The notes under the pieces: generated by a model
What the model was told of the DNA's origin: nothing
What the model saw: the letters and a program-made list of their open reading frames with translations, nothing else
Databases searched by the model: none
Position numbers and translations under genes: made by a program
Shown here: positions 26,106-36,448 of the stretch, piece by piece
How positions within the stretch are numbered: position 1 is the stretch's first letter
Layout of the letters: every line of letters begins with the position of its first letter
Assembly: GCF_011082725.1 (NCBI RefSeq)
Contig: NZ_CP049715.1
Span: 1,240,001 to 1,304,000 of the forward strand
DNA length: 64,000 nt
Reading direction: 5' to 3'
Source of the DNA: Apibacter sp. B3706
Lineage (GTDB): Bacteria > Bacteroidota > Bacteroidia > Flavobacteriales > Weeksellaceae

Positions 26106-26756
26106 TTATTCAATCACTCTATTTTCTAACATGGGAACAAATTGATAATCTCCAAACTCCATAGTCTCAAATGTATTTTCATCTAATTTAAGAACTGTAT
26201 ACATTTTTTGCTCTTTTTCTCCTATAGGAATAACCATGACCCCTCCAACTGCTAATTGCTCCAATAACTTTTTAGGCATGGTGGGAACCCCCGCTGTCAC
26301 TATAATTTTATCAAAAGGAGCAAAAGAAGGAAGACCTAAATATCCATCGCCAAAAATTTGATGTTTAGGAGTGAAATTAATTTTTTTAAGAATTCTTTTG
26401 GAGAATTCAAATAATTCTTTTTGTCTTTCAATGGTAAAGACTTGTGCTCCTAGGGCTACTAAAACAGAAGTTTGATATCCGGAACCCGTTCCGATTTCTA
26501 AAACTTTTTCTCCTTTCTGAACGTGTAATAATTGAGTTTGAAAAGCTACTGTAAATGGATGGGAAATCGTTTGATTAGATAATATTGGAAAAGCTCGGTC
26601 TTCATAAGCCAGATCTTCAAATATTGAATCTATAAAAAGATGACGAGGAATTTTATTTAGGGCATTTAATACAATTTCATCATTTATTCCTTTTTGCTTA
26701 AGTAAATTAATTAGTTTATTTCTCTTTCCTTTATGTTTTAATGTATCCTGTTTCAT
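26106..26756 (-). CDS. pcm: Protein-L-isoaspartate O-methyltransferase
   Basis: This 216-residue SAM-dependent repair methyltransferase acts on isoaspartyl residues of damaged proteins. It shows the PCMT pattern: PRHLFIDSIFEDLAYEDRA, QTISHPFTVAFQTQLL, then the SAM-binding VLEIGTGSGYQT at 85-96 and FDKIIVTAGVP. It is a single gene, with 349 bp to the esterase start mostly empty and AT-rich. No signal peptide is present, so it is cytoplasmic. Confidence 0.93.
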   Translation of the reverse strand: MKQDTLKHKGKRNKLINLLKQKGINDEIVLNALNKIPRHLFIDSIFEDLAYEDRAFPILSNQTISHPFTVAFQTQLLHVQKGEKVLEIGTGSGYQTSVLVALGAQVFTIERQKELFEFSKRILKKINFTPKHQIFGDGYLGLPSFAPFDKIIVTAGVPTMPKKLLEQLAVGGVMVIPIGEKEQKMYTVLKLDENTFETMEFGDYQFVPMLENRVIE

Positions 26757-26910
26757 TGTCTTGCAAGTTATTTAAAATATCAATGAGAAACAATATTTAC
26801 CGGGACGCATAAAGGCGAAAATTAAGCGATAAAAAATATTTTTTACATGAAAATTATTGTAATTTAAAAAGTTCCTTATTTTTATCTTATTTGTATTTTT
26901 TTTGAATTTT

Positions 26911-27825
26911 TTAATTTTTTAATCTTTTGGGAAGGATAAAAGTTAAATTAAGTAAAACAATAGCGATAAGGATAAGTACAATGCCCACCCATTGCAGGGA
27001 AGTTACTTTTTCGCTAAGCACAAATTTCGCCATCATAACAGAAACCGGAAGTTCCAAGGAAGCAATTATACTTCCTATTCCAATTCCAACCACCGGCATA
27101 CCTTTGGTAAATAAAAATGGAGGAAGAATAGTACCGAAAACAGCTAATATAATACCCCATTTATAGAATATTGAAAAATGGAAGGGTTCAGTTATCAGCG
27201 CATGAGCCCAAATTAATGAAACCATAAGGGTGGCTCCCACTAACAGATAAACAGACCGCAAAGTAGAGGGCATAGATAAGGCTACTTTATTGGATGTAAA
27301 CATTGAAAAAGTATAGGATAGTGCTGCTAAAATTCCAAAAATTACACCTGTTGCATTCAAATGAACGTGAGATTCATTGATAAGATTGGTTGCTAATAAA
27401 GTACCCAAAAGAATGGTTATAATGGCTACAATTTCAACAAGTGTAGGTTTCTTACGATTTACAATAAAATCCACTAATGCACCCATCCATACCGCTTGCA
27501 TAAGTAAAACTATGCATATGGATACAGGGATTCCGTAATGAACGGCTAAGTAATAAAAGGTGCTGGTAAGACCAAAGGATGTTCCACACAAAACTAAATA
27601 TACTTTGTCTTTTAAAGTGTATTTTTTTTCTTGACTTACCTGTTTATTTTTACTAAAACCATGAAGTATGATAAGACCTAGCAATCCGAGGACCGCTTGA
27701 GAAAAGGTAACCTCCGCTGTAGTATAACCGTCGTTATAAGACAGACGAACAAAAGTTGCCAATACTCCATAAGAAGCTGCTGCAAACGCCACAAAAAATA
27801 GCGATTTTAAGTAGTTCACGTTCAT
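26911..27825 (-). CDS. EamA/DMT-family transporter
   Basis: This 304-residue inner-membrane protein has about ten hydrophobic helices arranged as two EamA halves, for example LFFVAFAAASYGVLATFVRL at the N-terminus and VGIVLILIAIVLLNLTFILP at the C-terminus. Members of the drug/metabolite transporter superfamily export amino acids, metabolites or drugs. Nothing in the sequence or neighbours reveals this one's substrate. It is divergent from the str operon. Confidence 0.88.
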   Translation of the reverse strand: MNVNYLKSLFFVAFAAASYGVLATFVRLSYNDGYTTAEVTFSQAVLGLLGLIILHGFSKNKQVSQEKKYTLKDKVYLVLCGTSFGLTSTFYYLAVHYGIPVSICIVLLMQAVWMGALVDFIVNRKKPTLVEIVAIITILLGTLLATNLINESHVHLNATGVIFGILAALSYTFSMFTSNKVALSMPSTLRSVYLLVGATLMVSLIWAHALITEPFHFSIFYKWGIILAVFGTILPPFLFTKGMPVVGIGIGSIIASLELPVSVMMAKFVLSEKVTSLQWVGIVLILIAIVLLNLTFILPKRLKN

Positions 27826-28004
27826 TTATTTGTATTTATATAATTTTAAGCAGGTTCAAAGTTAAAAACTTAAATTCAGATACTTGACGAAAAATTCATT
27901 CAATTGTTGATTTTTTTTAAATTTAGATTAAACAATTATCAATTAGAAAGATAAAATTTTAAATAAATAATCATATGAATCAGTGGATTATGAGCGTATT
28001 ATTT

Positions 28005-28036
28005 TTTGCATTTATAAATAAAAAGCACTACATTTG
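28005..28036 (+). promoter_or_regulatory. Promoter of the str operon
   Basis: TTTG at 28005-28008, a 20-bp spacer and TACATTTG at 28029-28036 form a textbook Bacteroidetes promoter 26 bp before the rpsL start codon. Confidence 0.9.
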
Positions 28037-28062
28037 CAAACTTAAAAATTAAAAGAGCATAA

Positions 28063-28443
28063 ATGCCAACTATTCAACAATTAGTAAGAAAAGGAAGAGC
28101 CACACTTACCAAGAAGAGTAAATCGGCTGCTTTAGATTCTTGTCCACAAAGACGTGGAGTATGTACTCGTGTATATACCACTACACCAAAGAAACCGAAT
28201 TCAGCACTTAGAAAAGTAGCCAGAGTTCGTTTAACTAATGGTAAAGAGGTCAATGCGTACATCCCGGGAGAAGGACATAATCTGCAAGAGCACTCGATAG
28301 TATTGGTGAGAGGCGGAAGGGTAAAAGATTTACCTGGTGTTCGTTATCACATTGTCAGAGGTGCTTTAGACACAGCCGGCGTTCAAGGACGTTTACAAAG
28401 AAGAAGTAAATACGGAGCTAAACGACCTAAAGAGAAAAAATAA
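28063..28443 (+). CDS. rpsL: 30S ribosomal protein S12
   Basis: This is 126 residues long. S12 helps form the decoding centre of the small subunit. It shows the universal [10 protein letters not shown] start, [20 protein letters not shown] and [17 protein letters not shown]. The conserved lysines of the streptomycin-resistance positions appear unmodified ([24 protein letters not shown]). It is the first gene of the rpsL-rpsG-fusA-rpsJ operon. Confidence 0.98.
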   Translation: MPTIQQLVRKGRATLTKKSKSAALDSCPQRRGVCTRVYTTTPKKPNSALRKVARVRLTNGKEVNAYIPGEGHNLQEHSIVLVRGGRVKDLPGVRYHIVRGALDTAGVQGRLQRRSKYGAKRPKEKK

Positions 28444-28468
28444 GTAATAACGAAATTATTCAGGTAAA

Positions 28469-28945
28469 ATGAGAAAAACGAAAGCAAAAAAACGTCCGCT
28501 TTTACCGGATCCTAAGTTTAACGATCAGTTAGTAACTCGTTTCGTTAATAACTTAATGAAAGACGGTAAAAAAAGCATAGCTTTTAAAATTTTTTACGAT
28601 GCGTTGGAAATCGTAGAAACTAAAAAAGAAAATCAGGAAAAAACATCTCTGGAAATTTGGAAAGATGCTTTAGAAAACGTAATGCCTCACGTTGAAGTAC
28701 GCAGCAGAAGAGTTGGGGGAGCTAACTTCCAGATTCCAATGCCTATTCGTCCGGATAGAAAAATTTCTATGGCGATGAAATGGTTAATAAAATATTCAAG
28801 AGATAGAAATGAAAAGTCCATGTCTCAAAAGTTAGCTGCTGAAATTATTGCCGCTGCTAAAGAGGAAGGTGCTGCAGTTAAAAAGAAAACCGATACGCAT
28901 CGTATGGCTGAAGCTAATAAAGCATTCTCACATTTCAAATTCTAA
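28469..28945 (+). CDS. rpsG: 30S ribosomal protein S7
   Basis: This is 158 residues long. It binds the 3' major domain of 16S rRNA and nucleates assembly of the head. The typical sequence features are [40 protein letters not shown] and the C-terminal [15 protein letters not shown]. It starts 25 bp after rpsL and ends 7 bp before fusA. Confidence 0.98.
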   Translation: MRKTKAKKRPLLPDPKFNDQLVTRFVNNLMKDGKKSIAFKIFYDALEIVETKKENQEKTSLEIWKDALENVMPHVEVRSRRVGGANFQIPMPIRPDRKISMAMKWLIKYSRDRNEKSMSQKLAAEIIAAAKEEGAAVKKKTDTHRMAEANKAFSHFKF

Positions 28946-28952
28946 AGAAAAT

Positions 28953-31082
28953 ATGTCTAGAGATTTAAAATATACACGTAATATAGGTATTGCTGCTCAC
29001 ATTGATGCAGGAAAGACAACTACAACGGAAAGAATTTTATTTTATACCGGAGTAAACCATAAAATCGGAGAAGTTCATGACGGAGCTTCAACGATGGACT
29101 GGATGGTTCAAGAAGCTGAAAGAGGGATCACAATTACTTCTGCAGCTACTACATGTAATTGGAATTTCCCATTAACTGATGACGGTAAAAAACTACCGGA
29201 TACACAGTCTTACCACTTTAATATTATCGACACTCCGGGACACGTTGACTTTACTGTTGAGGTGAACCGTTCATTAAGGGTATTAGACGGATTAGTTTTC
29301 TTATTTAGTGCGGTTGACGGTGTTGAGCCTCAATCTGAAACTAACTGGAGACTTGCGGATAATTACAAAGTTCCTAGAATGGGATTTGTAAACAAAATGG
29401 ACAGACAAGGTTCTGACTTCCTTAATGTATGTCGTCAAGTTAAAGAAATGTTAGGATCTAATGCGGTTCCTATCGTATTACCTATCGGATCTGAAGAAGA
29501 TTTCAAAGGGGTAGTTGACTTAGTTAAAAACCGTGCTATTGTATGGCATAATGATAACTTTGGTTCTACTTTTGATATTGTAGATATCCCTGAAGATATG
29601 AAAGAGGAGGTAATGGAATATCGCCAAAACCTTATCGAAGCAGTTGCTGAATATGATGAAACTTTAATGGAAAAATTCTTTGAAGATCCGGATTCTATTT
29701 CGGAAGAAGAAATTCATGAAGCGCTTCGTAAAGCAACTATAGATATCAGCATTATACCTATGGTTTGCGGATCATCTTTCAAAAATAAAGGGGTTCAGTT
29801 TATGTTAGATGCTGTTTGCCGTTATCTTCCTTCTCCACTGGACAAAGAAGCTATTGAAGGTACAGATCCTAAAACTGATGAACCGATCGCAAGAAAACCG
29901 GATGCAAAAGAACCGTTTGCAGCTTTAGCGTTTAAAATTGCTACCGATCCTTATGTTGGTCGTTTGGCTTTCTTTAGAGCTTATTCCGGTCATTTAGATG
30001 CCGGATCTTATGTATTAAACACTCGATCCGGTGATAAAGAAAGAATTTCCAGAATCTATCAAATGCATGCCAATAAACAAAATCCTATCGAATATATCGA
30101 AGCCGGAGATATTGGTGCAGCAGTTGGATTTAAAGATATTAAAACAGGAGATACACTTTGTGATGAAAAATCTCCGATTATTTTGGAAAGCATGGTATTC
30201 CCTGATCCGGTTATCGGTATCGCTGTAGAACCTAAAACTAAAGCGGATGTTGATAAATTGGGTATGGCTTTATCAAAATTAGCGGAAGAAGATCCAACTT
30301 TCCAAGTAAAAACAGATGAAGCTTCAGGACAAACTGTAATTTCAGGAATGGGTGAGCTTCACCTTGACATCATTGTAGACCGTTTAAGAAGAGAATTTAA
30401 AGTTGAAGTAAACCAAGGACAACCTCAGGTTGAGTATAAAGAAGCTTTAATGGGATCTGCTGATCACAGAGAAGTTTACAAAAAACAAACCGGTGGTCGT
30501 GGTAAATTTGCTGATATTGTATTCCAAATCGGACCTGCTGATGAAGGAAAAACCGGATTAGAATTCGTAAACGAAATCAAAGGTGGTAACATTCCTAGAG
30601 AATTTATCCCATCTGTTGAAAAAGGTTTCAAAGAAGCTATGAAAAATGGTCCTTTAGCAGGATATGAGATTGACGGTATGAAGATCACATTGAAAGACGG
30701 ATCTTACCATGCGGTTGACTCTGACCAGTTATCTTTCGAATTGGCAGCTAAACTTGGATTCAAAGAAGCAGCTAAAAAAGCAAAACCGGTTATTATGGAA
30801 CCTATTATGAAATTGGAAGTTTTAACTCCGGAAGAATATATGGGGGACATTGTAGGAGACTTAAACCGTCGTAGAGCAACAGTAAGCGGAATGGATGACA
30901 GAAATAATGCCAAAGTTATTAAAGCATTTGTTCCATTATCTGAAATGTTCGGATACGTAACTTCCTTAAGAACTTTATCTTCAGGACGTGCTACTTCAAC
31001 TATGGAATTTGACCACTATGAAGCAGCTCCTCAGAATATAGCTGATGAAGTAATTGCTAAAGCTAAGGGTACAAACGTTTAA
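28953..31082 (+). CDS. fusA: Elongation factor G
   Basis: This 709-residue GTPase drives translocation of tRNAs and mRNA. G1 is AHIDAGKT at 15-22, then [10 protein letters not shown] (switch I), DTPGHVDF (G3) and NKMDRQG (G4). Domains II-V follow, with [12 protein letters not shown] and [14 protein letters not shown]. The start at 28953 ([13 protein letters not shown]) gives normal length; an earlier ATG at 28848 would lie inside rpsG and is rejected. An insertion in the G domain before DTPGHVDF ([18 protein letters not shown]) is usual in Bacteroidetes. Confidence 0.98.
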   Translation: MSRDLKYTRNIGIAAHIDAGKTTTTERILFYTGVNHKIGEVHDGASTMDWMVQEAERGITITSAATTCNWNFPLTDDGKKLPDTQSYHFNIIDTPGHVDFTVEVNRSLRVLDGLVFLFSAVDGVEPQSETNWRLADNYKVPRMGFVNKMDRQGSDFLNVCRQVKEMLGSNAVPIVLPIGSEEDFKGVVDLVKNRAIVWHNDNFGSTFDIVDIPEDMKEEVMEYRQNLIEAVAEYDETLMEKFFEDPDSISEEEIHEALRKATIDISIIPMVCGSSFKNKGVQFMLDAVCRYLPSPLDKEAIEGTDPKTDEPIARKPDAKEPFAALAFKIATDPYVGRLAFFRAYSGHLDAGSYVLNTRSGDKERISRIYQMHANKQNPIEYIEAGDIGAAVGFKDIKTGDTLCDEKSPIILESMVFPDPVIGIAVEPKTKADVDKLGMALSKLAEEDPTFQVKTDEASGQTVISGMGELHLDIIVDRLRREFKVEVNQGQPQVEYKEALMGSADHREVYKKQTGGRGKFADIVFQIGPADEGKTGLEFVNEIKGGNIPREFIPSVEKGFKEAMKNGPLAGYEIDGMKITLKDGSYHAVDSDQLSFELAAKLGFKEAAKKAKPVIMEPIMKLEVLTPEEYMGDIVGDLNRRRATVSGMDDRNNAKVIKAFVPLSEMFGYVTSLRTLSSGRATSTMEFDHYEAAPQNIADEVIAKAKGTNV

Positions 31083-31093
31083 TTTTTAAAACA

Positions 31094-31399
31094 ATGAGTC
31101 AAAAAATAAGAATAAAACTTAAATCTTACGATTATAATTTAGTTGATAAATCAGCTGAAAAAATCGTAAAAACCGTGAAAGCAACCGGTGCTGTAGTTAA
31201 TGGTCCTATTCCATTACCTACTCATAAGAGAATTTTTACCGTATTGCGTTCTCCACACGTTAACAAAAAATCTCGTGAACAATTCCAATTAAACTCTCAT
31301 AAAAGATTAATGGATATCTACAGTTCTTCTTCTAAAACTGTTGATGCATTAATGAAATTAGAGCTTCCTAGCGGTGTTGAAGTAGAGATTAAAGTATAA
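31094..31399 (+). CDS. rpsJ: 30S ribosomal protein S10
   Basis: This is 101 residues long. S10 is part of the 30S head and also the NusE partner in antitermination. The sequence [20 protein letters not shown] and [18 protein letters not shown] is diagnostic. It sits 11 bp behind fusA and closes the operon before a strong terminator; in many bacteria it instead begins the S10 operon, and its position with fusA is the usual Bacteroidetes layout. Confidence 0.98.
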   Translation: MSQKIRIKLKSYDYNLVDKSAEKIVKTVKATGAVVNGPIPLPTHKRIFTVLRSPHVNKKSREQFQLNSHKRLMDIYSSSSKTVDALMKLELPSGVEVEIKV

Positions 31400-31423
31400 G
31401 TTTTTAAACGAAACTTTAGATAT

Positions 31424-31461
31424 AAAAAACCTTCTGAATTATAAATTCAGAAGGTTTTTTT
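31424..31461. terminator. Terminator of the str operon
   Basis: This is a perfect 17-bp stem (from AAAAAACCTTCTGAATT) with a 3-base loop, followed by a T run, 24 bp after rpsJ. Confidence 0.95.
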
Positions 31462-31566
31462 CTTTTATATAGTATAACAAAAACGCACATTATCACTTAA
31501 ATTTAATATTTATTTATACAGTATTCGGAATATATTTTAAGTATTTACTTTATTATTATATAAATT

Positions 31567-31583
31567 TTGGCACGAAATTAGTG
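31567..31583 (+). promoter_or_regulatory. Sigma-54-like promoter candidate
   Basis: TTGGCACGAAATTAGTG has a perfect -24 half (TTGGCACG) and a poor -12 half (TAGT where TTGC is expected). It lies 27 bp before the ATG of the small open frame at 31611, in a gene-poor stretch (31462-32056) with no other promoter box I could place. Confidence 0.3.
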
Positions 31584-31610
31584 TTTAATAAAAGCATAAA
31601 TAAATCTATT

Positions 31611-31877
31611 ATGAAAAATAATTTGGCTTATTTTTTTAAAAGTATATTGTTCTCAACTGAAAAAAGTAGTATTAGTCATTCTAACTTATTGCCAATTGTA
31701 ACTTTCAGCACATTTATAATTCCATTTTCAATAGTAAAATTAACTAGCTTAGTATATCTATCTAACTTTCTAAGATATTTTTTAAAAGAATTCGGATTTA
31801 TATTTTTTAGAAATCCAAATATATATTTTTCAAGATCACAATCAGTAATCTACTGCGATTGTTGCTATAAAAATTAA
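31611..31877 (+). CDS. Doubtful small hydrophobic protein
   Basis: This 88-codon frame begins MKNNLAYFFKSILFS and is rich in Phe, Ser, Ile and Leu, with one hydrophobic stretch (LPIVTFSTFIIPFSIVKLTS) and a Cys pair near the end (CDCC). I recognise no family. It is supported only by position, between a sigma-54-like sequence and a hairpin terminator. Its composition is close to that of translated AT-rich non-coding DNA, so it may not be a gene; a small RNA is an alternative. Confidence 0.2.
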   Translation: MKNNLAYFFKSILFSTEKSSISHSNLLPIVTFSTFIIPFSIVKLTSLVYLSNFLRYFLKEFGFIFFRNPNIYFSRSQSVIYCDCCYKN

Positions 31878-32058
31878 TTAAAATATTATTGAATATTTTG
31901 AATGGTTTAGAATTTTAATTATGAATGAATTATAAGATAAAAAAGAATAGAATTAGAAAATTTAAAGACTAATTATAAGTATATGTATAAATTCACCAAT
32001 TAAATTTGTAAACTCATTTAATTTAAATTCAATAACATGTTAAATTCTATTTAGTGAT

Positions 32059-32077
32059 GCAGGCTTTTTAAGCCTGC
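32059..32077. terminator. Hairpin terminator before formyltransferase stop
   Basis: GCAGGCTT and AAGCCTGC form an 8-bp stem with a TTT loop, directly abutting the stop of the minus-strand gene at 32078. A T-rich tract follows it on the plus strand (ttattttatatttttatttt), so it suits a plus-strand transcript at least as well as the minus-strand gene. Confidence 0.65.
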
Positions 32078-32773
32078 TTATTTTATATTTTTATTTTTAT
32101 ATTCTTCAAATTTTAAATATAATTTTTCTTCTTTAACTCGAGGCATTCTTCGATGAGGCTCTGTCACATCCGTTGGTAAGGAAATAAAATCTTTAATGGT
32201 ATCGACCATTTCAATAGAATCAACCAAAAGTTGCATTTCTAAATTCCAAAGTTTAAAGCATAGGGTATGAAACGTATCTTCTAAAGCTATATCTAATTTT
32301 TCTTGTATAATTAAAAGACCAGCGTCTGCCTCTTTGTCTACAAAATGAACTGTTACTCCAATGGGTAAATTTTCATATACTGCCCATTTCAAAGCATCTA
32401 AACCACGAACAAAGGGAAGATATCCCGGATGAGAATTTATAATTTTATGGTTGGAAACTAATTGTTCGGGCAATAAACCCGCTCCCGCTATTAAGATAGA
32501 ATGATAGGAATTTTCTGTAAAACAGTTATCCAACTCTCCTATTTCTTTTTTTATATAGGTATAGTCTAAATTTTTAGCTAACTGTTCATTTTCCTGGGTA
32601 AGAAGTAATTCGGTGGGACGATGTGTAATAAGTGCTTGTATAGGTTTTCTGGGAACAAATGGTATTGCATATACATCAACTTTATGATATCCTTTCCCTT
32701 TTAATCGCAACAATACTTCTTGTGTTTTCCTTGTGGGATGGTCATAACAAATAACAGCTATTTTTTTATTCAT
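32078..32773 (-). CDS. Formyltransferase-family protein
   Basis: This 231-residue protein has a formyl-transferase N-like fold. The catalytic triad pattern is visible: N113 in INSHPGYLP with H115, H143 in GVTVHFVD, and D150 in EADAG. Relatives use formyl-tetrahydrofolate to formylate Met-tRNA, glycinamide ribonucleotide or sugar amines. It is shorter than Fmt and lacks its C-terminal domain, so it may act on a sugar nucleotide or another amine, but the substrate cannot be told. It appears to be a single gene. Confidence 0.8.
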   Translation of the reverse strand: MNKKIAVICYDHPTRKTQEVLLRLKGKGYHKVDVYAIPFVPRKPIQALITHRPTELLLTQENEQLAKNLDYTYIKKEIGELDNCFTENSYHSILIAGAGLLPEQLVSNHKIINSHPGYLPFVRGLDALKWAVYENLPIGVTVHFVDKEADAGLLIIQEKLDIALEDTFHTLCFKLWNLEMQLLVDSIEMVDTIKDFISLPTDVTEPHRRMPRVKEEKLYLKFEEYKNKNIK

Positions 32774-32915
32774 AATAAATATTTTAAAAATTAACTAGTT
32801 CAAGTGAGATTTACTAAAGTGTGTTATTTTAAAGCATTATATAAATAATAATATAATGAACGGGAAAAGGACGTTCTATTGTTTAAAACTTTAAAAATAA
32901 CACTTAAATTTAAAA

Positions 32916-34043
32916 TTAATATTTGGTTGAATCTTGTAAAAAATCTATGACCACATATTCAGAATTGGTTCCTATTCTGAACCTTCCACCCCAAATTCCG
33001 ATTCCTGAACTTACATAGATATGAGTATTTCCTTTTTTTAAATAACCGTGAGATTTTTCGAATATAGATTTAGTAATTAAAGAAATCGGCCAAACTTGAC
33101 CTTGATGGGTATGTCCTGAAAATTGTATGTCTACTTGATTAAGCTCGGATTCTTCCAGATGATAGGGCTGGTGATCTAAAACAATTATAGGTTTAGAGGA
33201 ATCAAGATCTTTAATTAATTCATTAAGAGGCTTTCTAGAGCTATTGGTACGATCATCTCTTCCCACAATATAAAAACTATTTTCAATTAAAATTGAAGAG
33301 TCTCTAAGTAAATGAATACCGGCATTTTTAATAAAATCTATACTTTCAGTAATTCCACTTATATATTCATGATTTCCTAAGCAACTGTAAATACCTAAAC
33401 GGGATTTTAATTTTTTAAAATGCTTTTCCAATAAAAAATGCTGTAAAGGCTTAACATTAGTGTCAATGATATCTCCTACTATAAGAACTAAGTCAGGTTG
33501 TTCCTTATTAATTTTATTAATCCAGCTTTTCAGTTCATTTCCCTGAATGGCATAGCCCAAATGAAGGTCGCTGATCATTACAATTTTTAAAGGTTTAATT
33601 AACTTTTTATTAGTTGATAATTTTAAATAAATTCTCCTTTTATTAAAATAATTTCTATATCCATAGAAACCTATACAAACCACTAAGCATAGAATCAAGA
33701 TAATACCATAATTGTTATTAAAGAAACTTTCAGGTATAAATTCACCAAACTTATTTAATAAAAGCAATCCATCATAAACAAGAAAAAGTAAAAAAAAGTA
33801 TAAAAGAACAACCGGCCAACTAGTAGAAATTTTATATAAAATCGTTGCAGATGCTAAAGATAATTTTTTTGAGAAAAGTAAAAATAATATAAAAGATGAG
33901 GGAAGAAAAAATACCAGTAAGAAAAAAATGCTTTTTAGTATAATTGATTGTTCAGATAATAAGGAATATATATGATAAAAAATATAAAAGTTAGCTAAAA
34001 AGTATAAAAATATGGTAAACGAAAATAAAAAAATTTTTTTCAT
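32916..34043 (-). CDS. Membrane-bound metallophosphoesterase
   Basis: This is 375 residues long. The first ~130 residues carry four hydrophobic helices (for example IFLFSFTIFLYFLANFYIFY), followed by a calcineurin-like domain facing one side of the membrane. Metal ligands are seen in order: SDLHLG near 157, VGDIID near 190, LGNHEY near 224, and SGHTHQGQ near 313. The layout matches YaeI-like or lipid-linked metallophosphoesterases of the inner membrane. The substrate is unknown. Confidence 0.88.
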   Translation of the reverse strand: MKKIFLFSFTIFLYFLANFYIFYHIYSLLSEQSIILKSIFFLLVFFLPSSFILFLLFSKKLSLASATILYKISTSWPVVLLYFFLLFLVYDGLLLLNKFGEFIPESFFNNNYGIILILCLVVCIGFYGYRNYFNKRRIYLKLSTNKKLIKPLKIVMISDLHLGYAIQGNELKSWINKINKEQPDLVLIVGDIIDTNVKPLQHFLLEKHFKKLKSRLGIYSCLGNHEYISGITESIDFIKNAGIHLLRDSSILIENSFYIVGRDDRTNSSRKPLNELIKDLDSSKPIIVLDHQPYHLEESELNQVDIQFSGHTHQGQVWPISLITKSIFEKSHGYLKKGNTHIYVSSGIGIWGGRFRIGTNSEYVVIDFLQDSTKY

Positions 34044-34269
34044 AGAATCTTTTTTTTCTAATTTTTATAAAGATAGCTAACTTCCATTTCAATCAAATTT
34101 AATTTTTAAGGATCAAAAATATTTTACTTTACTTAACTAAAGCAGATTAAATGATTTTAATTGATTAAAAAAATTATATAAATCAGAATAAATTAAACGG
34201 TTTGTTTAGTATATTTTATTTTAAAATTGATTTATACTATAATTTTTACTCACCTGGATAATCATTATC

Positions 34270-35655
34270 TTAGTCAGATACCTGCTTTATTTCTTCTATA
34301 AACCTATCTGCCAATTGATCGGCTTCTTGTTGTGTAGGAGCTTCAGTATATATACGGATGATAGGTTCTGTATTTGATTTTCTTAAGTGTACCCAATTAT
34401 CGGAAAAATCGATTTTCAATCCATCATAAGTTTTTATATCTTCATTTTTATATTTTTCGGTTAATTTTTGTATAATAACATCTGTATTAATTTCCGGACT
34501 TAAATCAATTTTTTTCTTTCCCATAAAATAGGAAGGATACGTATTTCTAAGTTGTTTTATTGTAATCTTTCTTTCAGCAAGATAGGATAGAAAAAGGGCT
34601 ATTCCAACTAATGAATCACGACCATAGTGTAATTCAGGATATATAATACCTCCATTACCTTCGCCTCCGATACGCGCGTTGATATCCTTCATCTTTGTTA
34701 CTACATTAACTTCTCCAACTGCCGAAGCATGATATTCTTGATTGTATTTTTCTGAAATATCACGTAATGCCCGTGAAGATGATAAATTAGAAACCGTAGC
34801 TGAAGGAGTTTTACTTAAAACATAATCTGCAACTACAACTAATGTATATTCTTCTCCAAACATGGTTCCGTCTTCGCATATAAATGCTAAGCGATCTACA
34901 TCCGGATCCACAACTATTCCTAAATCCGCTTGTTCTTTAGGAACTCTTTTCATTATTTCGCCTAAATTGACTTCCAACGGTTCGGGATTATGTGGAAAAT
35001 GTCCGTTGGGTGTACAATACATTTCGACTACTTCAACTCCTAATTTTTCTAATAAGGGAAGAACCGATATACCTCCTGTAGAATTTACGGCATCAACCAC
35101 CACTTTAAAGCCTGCTTTTTTAATTAAGTCAACGTTCACTAAAGGCAGTTCCAATATTTTGTTTATATGATGCTCTATTGCTTTTTCTTCTTTTTTATAC
35201 GATCCTAAATAATCTACTTCAACAAAATCAAAATCTTCAGCATCAGCTATGTTTAATAATTCTTTACCTTCTTTATCGGATATAAATTCACCTTTAGCAT
35301 TCAGTAGTTTTAACGCATTCCATTGTTTAGGATTATGACTTGCCGTTAAAATAATTCCTCCGTCTGCTTGTAAATATGGAACCATAATTTCCACCGTTGG
35401 AGTTGTCGAAAGTCCTAAATCAACAACATCTATTCCTACTCCCTGTAAAGTGGATGAAACTAACTCGGAGATCATTTGACCGGAAATCCGTGCATCTCTC
35501 CCAAGTACTACTTTAATTTTTTCTTTATTTAATTTTCTTTTTAACCAAGTTCCATAAGCCGAAGCAAATTTTACGGTATCAATCGGGGTAAGATTTTCTC
35601 CTATTTTACCCCCTATTGTCCCTCGAATTCCTGATATACTTTTAATTAACGGCAT
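34270..35655 (-). CDS. glmM: Phosphoglucosamine mutase
   Basis: This 461-residue alpha-D-phosphohexomutase converts glucosamine-6-phosphate to glucosamine-1-phosphate for UDP-GlcNAc synthesis. The phosphoserine is S106 in LTASHNPKQWN, the metal-binding loop is DPDVDRLA near 250, the sugar-binding GGEGNGGI lies near 330, and the C-terminal phosphate site is LRKSNTEPIIRIYTEA. A phosphomannomutase role is possible because the families overlap, but the length and RGTIGGKIGENLTP start fit GlmM of Bacteroidetes. It lies 24 bp after the TlpA-like gene. Confidence 0.85.
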   Translation of the reverse strand: MPLIKSISGIRGTIGGKIGENLTPIDTVKFASAYGTWLKRKLNKEKIKVVLGRDARISGQMISELVSSTLQGVGIDVVDLGLSTTPTVEIMVPYLQADGGIILTASHNPKQWNALKLLNAKGEFISDKEGKELLNIADAEDFDFVEVDYLGSYKKEEKAIEHHINKILELPLVNVDLIKKAGFKVVVDAVNSTGGISVLPLLEKLGVEVVEMYCTPNGHFPHNPEPLEVNLGEIMKRVPKEQADLGIVVDPDVDRLAFICEDGTMFGEEYTLVVVADYVLSKTPSATVSNLSSSRALRDISEKYNQEYHASAVGEVNVVTKMKDINARIGGEGNGGIIYPELHYGRDSLVGIALFLSYLAERKITIKQLRNTYPSYFMGKKKIDLSPEINTDVIIQKLTEKYKNEDIKTYDGLKIDFSDNWVHLRKSNTEPIIRIYTEAPTQQEADQLADRFIEEIKQVSD

Positions 35656-35679
35656 AGATATTTTCTTTTATTCTTAAAA

Positions 35680-36234
35680 TTATTTTGAATATTCTTCAAT
35701 TTTACTTAAAATGAACTCTTTGGAAAGATTTCCTAAAAATCCTTCTTTTTTATTTCCTTTTTGTATAACTGTTACCGGTATACCCCCTTCTAGATCAGGA
35801 CTAATCGTACCAATATGGTCTCTCATTTCTTGAGAGGATATATTGTATACGTTTTTCATTTTATTTTTTTGCACAAATGTATGTAATGTACTTTGTGTAT
35901 CATTTTCATCAATGCTTACAAAGATAAATTTTACTTTTTCATGGGCGTATTTCTCTTGAATAGACACAAAATCAGGTATTTCTTTAACACAAGGAGGACA
36001 CCAAGTTGCCCAGTAATTGGTAATATATATAGTATCACTCTTTGTATTTAATAAACTTTGAATTTTTGAAAAATCGGATTTGATAATTTTAGTTTCTTGA
36101 TTACTTACTTCAATTTCCGAATGATCTACAGTAGTTTCATGAGTTTGATTTAAACTCTGCTCTTTACTAGTATTTTTTTCTTTACAGGTAACTAGTAAGG
36201 CAAGGCTGAATAGTACTACATATATTTTTTTCAT
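35680..36234 (-). CDS. TlpA-like thioredoxin-fold lipoprotein
   Basis: This is 184 residues long. The signal sequence ends in a lipobox with Cys17 (LALLVTCKEK), so it is anchored in the periplasm or outer membrane. After a polar linker, the thioredoxin fold carries C79-P-P-C82 in NYWATWCPPCVKEIPDF and a cis-Pro loop (GGIPVTVI). Such proteins reduce periplasmic disulfides, for instance in cytochrome c maturation. It precedes glmM in the same direction. Confidence 0.88.
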   Translation of the reverse strand: MKKIYVVLFSLALLVTCKEKNTSKEQSLNQTHETTVDHSEIEVSNQETKIIKSDFSKIQSLLNTKSDTIYITNYWATWCPPCVKEIPDFVSIQEKYAHEKVKFIFVSIDENDTQSTLHTFVQKNKMKNVYNISSQEMRDHIGTISPDLEGGIPVTVIQKGNKKEGFLGNLSKEFILSKIEEYSK

Positions 36235-36448
36235 TTAACTATTTTATTTACAAAAGTAATCATTTAAAAGTTCAAATTTTTATTTTATAAAATCAATCAT
36301 ATAGTTTATGTAAAAAAAAAACATATTTTTTTAAAGTGTTTTTACACGTATTGTTTATAAATTATATCGCAGAATACTACTCTTTATTTTTATAAATAAA
36401 AGAGACCGTAATTGCTATTTTTTTTATATTTGATAAAATTAAATGTTT

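Noticed and set aside
28848-28952. Longer fusA start inside rpsG
   Set aside because: EF-G begins [10 protein letters not shown] at 28953; the extra residues are a shifted reading of rpsG.
34862-35170. Plus-strand frame opposite glmM
   Set aside because: It is antisense to glmM, with composition typical of a shadow frame.
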